A stretch of DNA of 9,852 nucleotides, taken from contig JAFXMJ010000231.1 in the NCBI GenBank assembly GCA_017530465.1, forward strand, positions 1 to 9,852. Direction: 5' to 3'. The stretch's first letter is position 1. Each line of letters starts with the position of its first letter. This document shows positions 1 through 5,812 of the stretch, piece by piece. A program made the position numbers and the translations under genes. Source of the stretch: Bacteroidales bacterium (GTDB lineage: Bacteria; Bacteroidota; Bacteroidia; Bacteroidales; UBA3824). A model generated the notes under the pieces. It was not told where the DNA came from, did no database searches, and saw nothing but the letters and a program-made list of their open reading frames with translations.

Positions 1-65
1 CGGTACTGTCATTCCTGACAACAGGATTTTAAGTCCTGCGCGTCTACCAATTCCGCCATCCGGGC
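1..65 (-). tRNA. tRNA-Leu (anticodon UAA), 3' part cut by window edge
   Basis: Read on the minus strand, the gene starts GCCCGGATGGCGG at base 65. It has the D-arm AATTGGTAGACG and an anticodon stem CAGGA/TCCTG enclosing CTTAAAA, which gives anticodon UAA. A long class II variable arm follows (TGTCA, GGAA loop, TGACA), as expected for tRNA-Leu. The T-arm and the 3' acceptor strand lie beyond base 1. It lies 11 bases downstream of tRNA-Gly and is probably cotranscribed with it. Confidence 0.93.
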
Positions 66-76
66 GACCTTGTATG

Positions 77-149
77 AGCGGGAGACGAGACTCGGACTCG
101 CGACCCCAACCTTGGCAAGGTTGTGCTCTACCAACTGAGCTACTCCCGC
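77..149 (-). tRNA. tRNA-Gly (anticodon GCC)
   Basis: This is a complete 73-base cloverleaf on the minus strand. The acceptor stem is GCGGGAG/CTCCCGC with discriminator T and no encoded CCA. The D-arm contains AGTTGGTAGA. The anticodon stem CAACC/GGTTG encloses TTGCCAA, which gives anticodon GCC (glycine). The T-stem GCGAG/CTCGT encloses TCCGAGT. The base at T-loop position 55 is C instead of the nearly invariant T (plus-strand base 95 is G), so the usual pseudouridine-55 site is missing. All stems otherwise pair well, so the gene looks functional. It is the first gene of a tRNA pair with tRNA-Leu. Confidence 0.95.
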
Positions 150-223
150 AGTTACTTGTTTTTTGATTTGCAATACGTCCAAAGAACTTTCTGCAAGGGA
201 TGTCATCTTTCCCTTTTGCGCTG

Positions 224-255
224 CAAAGGTAATACGTTTTTCATTCACCAACAAA
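224..255 (-). promoter_or_regulatory. Bacteroidota-type promoter for the tRNA-Gly/tRNA-Leu pair
   Basis: On the minus strand, TTTG (255-252) is followed after 20 bases by TACCTTTG (231-224). This matches the Bacteroidota sigma-ABfr consensus TTTG-N19-21-TAnnTTTG. Transcription would start near base 218, giving a leader of about 70 bases before tRNA-Gly. Confidence 0.75.
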
Positions 256-380
256 TTTTTTTTTATTTTTTTTTCATTTTTTTTATTCCGCCATTATTAA
301 TAGCTAAGTGTCAAATATTTATAAAAGACATTTTTTTGCTGTTAAGACGGAATAAAACAATTTTTAGAATTATTAGCACC

Positions 381-407
381 TTGATACGCCAATTTTGATT
401 ACCTTTG
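381..407 (+). promoter_or_regulatory. Probable promoter of the S41 lipoprotein gene
   Basis: TACCTTTG at 400-407 is a perfect -7 box of the TAnnTTTG type. The best upstream match is TTG at 381-383, only 16 bases away, so the -33 element is weak or spaced unusually. Transcription would start near 412, leaving a short A-rich leader before the ATG at 440. Confidence 0.55.
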
Positions 408-439
408 TCAAACAATAACCAAACACAAAAACATATATA

Positions 440-1897
440 ATGAACATAAAACACATAACACTCACGGCTGCCATCATCGCAGCCATCACTATCTCAACAG
501 GCTGCAACTACCAGGAAGAAGACGACGTATTGATGTCGCGCCGCTCCCAGGAAGCCATTGCTCGTCAGCAAGAAGAAGAACAGAACAAAGACGGCAAAGA
601 CTACACAATATGGCAATTTGTGCATGAAGTATCCGCCTTCTATTACCTCTGGAACGACAATGTGCCCACCTCCAAAATCGACTACTCTAAGTACGAATCG
701 CCCGAAGCACTCTTTGAAAGTTTCAGGGACAAGGACGACAGGTTTTCGGTAGTGCTCAACAATTACACCGAGACCGAAGAATCGTTCAACAACATCGAGA
801 TGACCGACGGCATCAATTACCAGCTATACCTCGACAAAGGCAACGATGTAATCGCCGTTGTGGAATATGTATATGACGACTCCCCAGCACAAAAAGCAGG
901 CATAGAGCGCGGATTTGTAATCCACAAGGTAAACGGCACTCAGCTCACCACCACCAACTACGCCGACCTCCTCGACCAACAGACCTGCACATACACTTAC
1001 AGCGTCATCGAGACCAAAACAGAAAACGGCGAAGAGGTGATTTCATACGGCAACGATATGAAAGAATCCAAGGCAATAACGAAACAAAAGATGGACATCA
1101 ACCCCATCCTCAAATCCACCGTCATTGTCAAAAACGGACGTAGAATCGGCTATTTCCTTTATGATTCGTTCACCGAAGATACCGACTGCATCATCAAGGC
1201 CATCGAAAAACTCTCAGCCAACCAGATTGACGACCTCATACTCGACCTCCGTCTCAACGGCGGCGGATACTTGACCACCCTCGACACACTTGCATCGATG
1301 CTTGTGCCGGAGGGCAACGAAGGCAAACTCTTCATCACCGAAAACTTCAACAACCTCCTCACATCCGAATTTCGCCGCGAGTCGCAATCGAGGGACTTCA
1401 ACAAGACATTCTTCTCCGCCAACCTGCCTAACCTCAACCTCAGCCGCCTGTACGTGCTTACATCCAATCACACGGCAAGCGCAAGTGAGGAGTTGATTTC
1501 AGGATTGATGCCATATATGCCGGTGACAATCATCGGCGAGACCACCTACGGCAAATTCACATCCAACATCCTAATCAACGACGAAGAAGACGAGGGCAGC
1601 GACGACGACGACATCCCGTACAGCGAATGGGCTGTATATATCTGTGTAGCGTCCTGCACCAATGCAAAAGGCGAGATGAACTTCAAAGAAGGATTTACAC
1701 CCGACCACGAAGTACTCGACACATACCAATACGCACTCGGCGACGAAAACGAGCCGCTCCTGAGCACCGCACTCGACCTCTGCACCGGCTCGTTGGCAAA
1801 ATCCGCCAAGAAACAGCCCGCCCCGCTCCAAGGCTATATAGGCCACTACGGCAAGCCCGCCGACAAGTTTGGATTGATTTCAAAAAAAATAAAATAA
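440..1897 (+). CDS. S41 family peptidase (tail-specific/C-terminal processing protease type), probable surface lipoprotein
   Basis: The product is a 485-residue serine protease homologue. The N-terminus is a lipoprotein signal with lipobox STGC and the lipidated cysteine at residue 22. The residues after it (NYQEEDD) are strongly acidic, like the Bacteroidota export signal that sends lipoproteins to the cell surface. A short S41 N-terminal domain (about 55-110, with a YYLW motif) is followed by a PDZ-like segment (about 120-190, DSPAQKAGIERG) and the S41 catalytic domain (about 230-430). The motif TASASEE supplies Ser347 and GETTYGK supplies Lys372. Their 25-residue spacing is the same as in known S41 Ser/Lys dyads, so the enzyme is probably active. 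An unusual acidic loop (381-391, ending in four aspartates) follows the dyad. The length is normal for Bacteroidales S41 lipoproteins. The gene has its own promoter and is followed by another, so it is probably monocistronic. The substrate is unknown. Confidence 0.9.
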   Translation: MNIKHITLTAAIIAAITISTGCNYQEEDDVLMSRRSQEAIARQQEEEQNKDGKDYTIWQFVHEVSAFYYLWNDNVPTSKIDYSKYESPEALFESFRDKDDRFSVVLNNYTETEESFNNIEMTDGINYQLYLDKGNDVIAVVEYVYDDSPAQKAGIERGFVIHKVNGTQLTTTNYADLLDQQTCTYTYSVIETKTENGEEVISYGNDMKESKAITKQKMDINPILKSTVIVKNGRRIGYFLYDSFTEDTDCIIKAIEKLSANQIDDLILDLRLNGGGYLTTLDTLASMLVPEGNEGKLFITENFNNLLTSEFRRESQSRDFNKTFFSANLPNLNLSRLYVLTSNHTASASEELISGLMPYMPVTIIGETTYGKFTSNILINDEEDEGSDDDDIPYSEWAVYICVASCTNAKGEMNFKEGFTPDHEVLDTYQYALGDENEPLLSTALDLCTGSLAKSAKKQPAPLQGYIGHYGKPADKFGLISKKIK

Positions 1898-1903
1898 CAT
1901 TTT

Positions 1904-1934
1904 TTTGCAAATCGAAATTTTTGCATTATATTTG
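1904..1934 (+). promoter_or_regulatory. Bacteroidota-type promoter ahead of the five-gene run
   Basis: TTTG (1904-1907), 19 bases, then TATATTTG (1927-1934) is a full match to the TTTG-N19-21-TAnnTTTG consensus. The predicted start near 1940 leaves about 30 bases of A-rich leader to the galM ATG at 1970. It is the only convincing promoter found between 1898 and 9343, which suggests it serves the genes through 9343. Confidence 0.75.
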
Positions 1935-1969
1935 AAAGGGAAAAAAATAACATAACAAACCATCAAAAA

Positions 1970-3034
1970 ATGATCAAAACTGAAACATACGATGCCGCTA
2001 AGGGCGTGGAAATCTACACCATCGGCAATCAGAACGGAATGACAGCCTCTTTCATCAGGCGCGGCGCCACTGTGACGAGCATCCGCGTGCCGGACAAGGA
2101 CGGCAAGATAGAAAACGTTGTTGTAGAGCTCAAAGACTACGACGAATACCTCCGCAACGCTTCCTACATCGGCGTAGTGCCGGGCAGGTACGCCAATAGG
2201 ATTGGCGGCGCACGATTCACCCTCGACGGCACAGAGTACAAGCTCAACCCCAACGACGGCCCCAACTCGCTCCACGGCGGCCCCAACGGATTCAGCACCA
2301 AAGACTGGACTGTAAAAGAGATGAAGGACGACCCGCAAAACGGCGCACAGATTACATTCGAGTATTTCAGCCCCGACGGCGAAGAAAACTTCCCCGGAAA
2401 CCTCACCGCCACAGTCACTTACCGAATCACAGAGCAAAACGAACTCGCCATCCATTACCAGGCTACCACCGACAAGGCGACCCCCGTCAACCTCACACAA
2501 CACGCATACTTCAACCTCAGCGGCGACTTCAAGAGCACATCCATCGCCGACTACGCAATACTCATCAACGCCAATGCAATCACCGAAATCACCGACGACT
2601 GCATCCCAACAGGCGTACTTGCACCCGTGGACGGCACTGTATATGACTTCAAGCAATTCCGCAGGCTCAATACAATCAAGGATTTCTACTACGACCACAA
2701 TTTTGTGCTCAATTCCAAGGGCAACGGCGAACTCAACCTCGCCGCCGAAGTGGAAGACCCGCACAGCGGCCGCATTATGAAAGTATTGACCACATCGCCC
2801 GGTATGCAATTCTACACCGGCAATTGGCTCGACGGCACATTGCAATCCAAATACGGAAAGCCAATCACAAGGCAGAGCGCGTGCTGCTTTGAGACGCAAT
2901 TCTTCCCCGACTCGCCAAACCGTCCCAACTTCCCCGACACGATACTCCGCCCCGGTCAGAAATACTGCCAGAAGACGGTGTTCAAATTTGAGGTGGAGTC
3001 GGACAGCGACAAGGACTTCTTCCCGCAAGTATAA
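1970..3034 (+). CDS. galM: Aldose 1-epimerase (galactose mutarotase)
   Basis: The 354-residue protein interconverts alpha and beta anomers of aldoses such as galactose and glucose, normally feeding the Leloir pathway. It has the GalM landmarks in order: GVVPGRYANRIGGARF near residues 67-82, NSLHGGPNGF with His102, TQHAYFNLSG with His178, YDHNF with Asp242, and FETQFFPDSPN with Glu308. By position these correspond to the two substrate-binding histidines, the aspartate, and the general-base glutamate of characterised GalM enzymes, so all key residues are present. No signal peptide is visible, so it is probably cytoplasmic, unlike some secreted Bacteroidales homologues. The length is typical. 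The ATG at 1970 follows an A-rich leader (CATCAAAAA) and a strong promoter. Sixty-one bases separate it from the sensor kinase gene. Its presence suggests the operon handles sugars or sugar-containing compounds. Confidence 0.93.
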   Translation: MIKTETYDAAKGVEIYTIGNQNGMTASFIRRGATVTSIRVPDKDGKIENVVVELKDYDEYLRNASYIGVVPGRYANRIGGARFTLDGTEYKLNPNDGPNSLHGGPNGFSTKDWTVKEMKDDPQNGAQITFEYFSPDGEENFPGNLTATVTYRITEQNELAIHYQATTDKATPVNLTQHAYFNLSGDFKSTSIADYAILINANAITEITDDCIPTGVLAPVDGTVYDFKQFRRLNTIKDFYYDHNFVLNSKGNGELNLAAEVEDPHSGRIMKVLTTSPGMQFYTGNWLDGTLQSKYGKPITRQSACCFETQFFPDSPNRPNFPDTILRPGQKYCQKTVFKFEVESDSDKDFFPQV

Positions 3035-3061
3035 CGGCGGGACACTCCGAATCGACATTAC

Positions 3062-3075
3062 AAAACACCAAATCA
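3062..3075 (+). repeat. 14-base leader repeat, copy 1
   Basis: AAAACACCAAATCA occurs here, 20 bases before the kinase ATG, and again exactly at 5792-5805 just before the permease ATG. It may be a shared translation leader element or may reflect the A/C-rich bias of leaders in this genome. Confidence 0.4.
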
Positions 3076-3095
3076 GCCAAAAACTCGACAACCCT

Positions 3096-5267
3096 ATGCC
3101 TTCCATATCGCCTATAAATATGCTTGTAAGCATCTCGCTGCTCGTACTTTTTTGTATCAGCTACGAGATGTACGCAATACGCAGCAAAGACACCTCGCGC
3201 CTTTGGGTCAAGGTAGTCACAGGCGTGTGGCTCGGCGGCATAGCCATTGCCAGCATACATTACAAGATACCGTATGGGGTTGCCGAGTTTGATTTTAGGA
3301 CAGTGGTGCTGTGCCTGTGCGGACTGTTTTTCGGTGCCACAACCACTTGGACTGCTCTCGCTCTCGCTACTGGGTTCGTCGTATTCAATGGAATAGGCGC
3401 AACGCCAGCCACAGAGCTAATCGCCGAGTGCACATACACAATTGCGGCGGGCGTCTCGGGCGCAATTATGCACAACAGCAATCGCAAATGGGAACGCAAA
3501 AAAACGACGGTAGCCATTGTATTTACAATAGCACTCACATACGCGATAATGGCTCTGTGTCAATACATTGCAGGTACAATACAAATCACCAAAGACCACT
3601 TGGTGGTGGTATTTGCCATACTGCCAGTGACAGCGTTGATTATTGCAATGATGACTGCCGCCCGCACCAACCATTTTGAAACCGTGCGCCGCATCAAACT
3701 CCTCGAAGACAAATACAACAAGCTGATACTCTGCAACGAAGATATTTTTTGGGAGTTTGACGCCTCAGGCAAAGCCACTTACGTATCCGACAATGTGACA
3801 CAGGCCATCGGATACCAGCCCAAGGAACTCATCGGTCATATGCCGTATTTCATAATGGACGACGTGAAATCGGTACGCGCCATTGCCGAATATGGCAAAA
3901 ACAACGAAAAGCCCGGGCACAACTATCTGCGCAAACAGTTAATAATCAAGCACAAGAGCGGCAACAATGTCTATTGCGACGCACGTATAATGAGCATCAT
4001 CGACCCTGAAACCCACGCCACATCGGGCTTCCTGTGCGTCACGCGCAATGTCACCAATTCGCACTTGCACAACGAACTATCCAAGCACAACCAAAAATTC
4101 ATCCGCCAACAGACCGCCCGCCTCTACCAGCAGCAAAAAGAAATTGACGATTACAAACAAAAGCTCGAAGAAATCAACCAGGCCGACGCAGAAGTCCGCC
4201 GGCAGTCGTTGAAGGATGCCGACATACAGCTCGCCACCATCACCAACTTCTGCAACGAGATGAAGCCCGCCATCGACGACATCAGCAAATACGTCGAAAT
4301 CATCAACGACAAGAAGGCTGACTCCGCCACCAAGGACATCGCGCTCCAACAATTGCTGCACACCGCCGATTTTGTAAGCGATTTCTCCAAAGACCTATTA
4401 GACAGCGGCGACCTCGCAAAAGGCATCACCCAAGTGTCGCTCTCGATAGAAAACATCGAAAAGCACATCAACGAAATCTGCAAATTTTACAACATCCGTA
4501 ATACTTACTTGCTCAAAAAGCCAATCATCCTGCAACAGGAAATAGACCTGCTGCCCGAACAAAAAATAGTAAAGACCGACCCGATACACTTGCGCCGCAT
4601 ACTCAACATACTCATCGCCAATGCATACGTATTCACCAACACGGGGCAGATAACGGTGAAATGCTCGCTCCAATCGGACACGGAACTCCTGTTTTCCGTG
4701 TCGGATACGGGCATTGGCGTACCCGAGGCGGCATACAAGAATATGTTTAAGCCGTTTAGCGAAAAAGAGCTCCCCGTCGCATACCAGAAAAGCATCATCA
4801 GACATTCGGGGCTTGGGCTGAGCATCAGCAAATCGCTCGTGGAGCTGATGGGCGGTCAGATATGGTTTGTATCGGCAATTGGCAGAGGCACGACGGTAAG
4901 TTTCACCATACCGTACATCAAAGCCAGCAAAATCGCCACTGAGACCAACGCACAATACAATTGGCAGGGACACACCGCGCTCATCGCCACACAAAACCGT
5001 CTCAACGGCATCCTCGCCAGCGAGACCCTCGCCAAAACCAACATCAGATACCGCAGCATCCGCATCGACGACCACAACGCGCCGCAGGATTCTGAATATT
5101 TCAGCCAGTACGACGTCATTGTCACCGACAGCCTGGCTGCCAACTCCGCGCAATTGCTGTCGATAGCTCAAAAATATCCGTCGGCGGCGGTTGTCATCAT
5201 CAACGACAATACCACACCCACCGCCATCTGCAAGGAAATCGACAAAAAAATCAACAAAAAATTATGA
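3096..5267 (+). CDS. Membrane sensor, PAS, histidine-kinase-like protein with Asn in place of the phosphoacceptor His, and degenerate receiver domain
   Basis: This is a 723-residue hybrid-kinase homologue. Residues 1-190 hold several membrane segments resembling the 5TM receptor of LytS-type sensors (FDFR then GLFFGA). A PAS domain (about 205-325) and a coiled coil (about 330-375) follow. The DHp domain (about 375-450) aligns without gaps to Bacteroidota kinases, but the H-box SHEIRTPLN reads CNEMKPAID. Asn387 therefore replaces the catalytic His, and the following Thr/Pro pair is also changed. The ATPase domain (495-612) looks intact: N-box ILIANAYVFT, G1 DTGIG, F-box FKPF and G2 GLGLSISKSL. 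The C-terminus (about 623-720) looks like a receiver. Asp678 in DVIVTDS may be the phosphosite, but the acidic pair is replaced by Thr-Gln and the conserved Lys is not evident. I infer a pseudo-kinase that may bind ATP but cannot autophosphorylate in the usual way. The frame is open upstream to 2889, but that part overlaps galM and lacks hydrophobic character. The ATG at 3096 begins the membrane region, and 3120 is an alternative. The stop overlaps the next gene. Confidence 0.88.
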   Translation: MPSISPINMLVSISLLVLFCISYEMYAIRSKDTSRLWVKVVTGVWLGGIAIASIHYKIPYGVAEFDFRTVVLCLCGLFFGATTTWTALALATGFVVFNGIGATPATELIAECTYTIAAGVSGAIMHNSNRKWERKKTTVAIVFTIALTYAIMALCQYIAGTIQITKDHLVVVFAILPVTALIIAMMTAARTNHFETVRRIKLLEDKYNKLILCNEDIFWEFDASGKATYVSDNVTQAIGYQPKELIGHMPYFIMDDVKSVRAIAEYGKNNEKPGHNYLRKQLIIKHKSGNNVYCDARIMSIIDPETHATSGFLCVTRNVTNSHLHNELSKHNQKFIRQQTARLYQQQKEIDDYKQKLEEINQADAEVRRQSLKDADIQLATITNFCNEMKPAIDDISKYVEIINDKKADSATKDIALQQLLHTADFVSDFSKDLLDSGDLAKGITQVSLSIENIEKHINEICKFYNIRNTYLLKKPIILQQEIDLLPEQKIVKTDPIHLRRILNILIANAYVFTNTGQITVKCSLQSDTELLFSVSDTGIGVPEAAYKNMFKPFSEKELPVAYQKSIIRHSGLGLSISKSLVELMGGQIWFVSAIGRGTTVSFTIPYIKASKIATETNAQYNWQGHTALIATQNRLNGILASETLAKTNIRYRSIRIDDHNAPQDSEYFSQYDVIVTDSLAANSAQLLSIAQKYPSAAVVIINDNTTPTAICKEIDKKINKKL

Positions 5268-5776
5268 AAAGACGATACATCAGAGCAATGAAACCCATAC
5301 CACACCGCGACAAGGCACAGCCCGGCGACATCATCTGCATTGCCGGCGCACTCGGCGACTACGATGCCAAGCCCGCCGCAGAAGGCGATTATCTCACGCA
5401 TTGCCAATACGTACATTCCGTTGCAGACCTCCGCGACGGCGTAGATGCAGGCATCAAGCGCATAATGGATTACAGCGGGGTTTCGGCTGAGATTCAATTG
5501 GAAGACCTGCCCTTTGGCGCACAGGCTATGCAGCAATACGGCTCGCAACTCTCTCGAATGTACCAATTTGCACTCCACGACGGACATTTTTATGAACTAA
5601 TTGCCACTGTCCACTATAAACATTTTGCCGATTTGAACGTCGAATACAAAAAACGTTTTGGCAAACCGCTCCACGCGGTAGGGCGCATAGTGGAAGGCGA
5701 CACCACAAGGGTCAATTACATAGAAAATGCCTTTGGCGCAATGCCAATTGGCGCTCCGTGGGAACATTTTTGCTAA
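5264..5776 (+). CDS. Free-standing protein resembling the C-terminal (AIRS_C) half of thiamine-monophosphate kinase ThiL
   Basis: The 170-residue protein is soluble and has no signal peptide. I assign it by motif order to the C-terminal half of ThiL, within the PurM/AIR synthase superfamily. QPGDIICIAGALGD (20-33) matches the start of that domain. DLRDGVDAGI (55-64) matches the DxSDGL box and keeps both Asp residues. SGVSAEIQLEDLP follows it, as SGVGAEIDLDALP does in ThiL. ALHDGHFYELIATV (103-116) matches ALxGGEDYELLFTV, but the GED triad is altered. GRIVEGD and a terminal WEHF also match. ThiL is about 320 residues. The whole N-terminal ATP/metal-binding half is missing, with no remnant upstream, where the kinase gene lies. 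Catalysis alone is therefore unlikely, and a ligand-binding or regulatory role is possible. The ATG overlaps the kinase stop in an ATGA junction, indicating translational coupling. The ATG at 5288 is an alternative start. The family call is my inference from memory, without a search. Confidence 0.85.
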   Translation: MKRRYIRAMKPIPHRDKAQPGDIICIAGALGDYDAKPAAEGDYLTHCQYVHSVADLRDGVDAGIKRIMDYSGVSAEIQLEDLPFGAQAMQQYGSQLSRMYQFALHDGHFYELIATVHYKHFADLNVEYKKRFGKPLHAVGRIVEGDTTRVNYIENAFGAMPIGAPWEHFC

Positions 5777-5791
5777 AATTACGTTAAACAT

Positions 5792-5805
5792 AAAACACCA
5801 AATCA
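5792..5805 (+). repeat. 14-base leader repeat, copy 2
   Basis: This is an exact second copy of AAAACACCAAATCA (first copy 3062-3075), 7 bases before the permease ATG at 5813. The following ATCAAAAAATGA also recurs exactly at the galM start (1962-1973). Confidence 0.4.
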
Positions 5806-5812
5806 TCAAAAA

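Larger units (their letters stand above)
150..439. other. Divergent intergenic region between tRNA genes and protease gene, with T-rich tract
   Basis: No supported gene lies here. The region holds the outward promoter for the tRNAs (224-255) and the promoter of the downstream lipoprotein gene (381-407). Between them is an almost pure T run at about 256-286. The short open frames through this stretch overlap the tRNA genes or are low-complexity and rich in F, I and L, so they are not credible genes. Confidence 0.7.

Noticed and set aside
9..398. Short open frames in the tRNA and intergenic region (minus 9-254, plus 123-398)
   Set aside because: They run through the two tRNA genes or the poly-T tract and give low-complexity peptides with no leader, motif or plausible promoter position.
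1898..1926. Terminator after the S41 protease gene
   Set aside because: Only a weak AT-rich GCAAA/TTTGC pairing (1907-1924) is present, and it overlaps the spacer of the next promoter. No GC-rich stem with a following U-run is visible.
2889..3095. Upstream extension of the sensor kinase frame
   Set aside because: The frame is open to 2889, but this part lies mostly inside galM, encodes an Arg/Ser/Thr-rich stretch unlike a sensor N-terminus, and the ATG at 3096 directly begins the hydrophobic region.
1880..3133. 417-codon open frame on the minus strand opposite galM
   Set aside because: It covers the whole of galM, which has complete family motifs. The antisense translation is low-complexity (rich in V, G, E and C) and matches no domain. 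It is explained by codon bias of the plus-strand gene. The same applies to the long minus frames at 4398-5171, 6422-7261 and 7736-8491.
5733..5775. Possible hairpin (TTGGC/GCCAA and the palindrome GCCAATTGGC) near the end of the ThiL-like gene, and a CATTTTTG -7-like box at 5765-5772
   Set aside because: The hairpin is short, lies in the coding sequence and is not followed directly by a U-run. The promoter-like box lacks its first T and has no TTTG at proper spacing, so neither a terminator nor an internal promoter is supported.
5777..5812. TPP riboswitch ahead of nupG, suggested by the neighbouring ThiL-like gene
   Set aside because: The gap is only 36 bases and contains no CTGAGA-type or other conserved thi-box sequence. 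None was seen ahead of galM or the kinase either.
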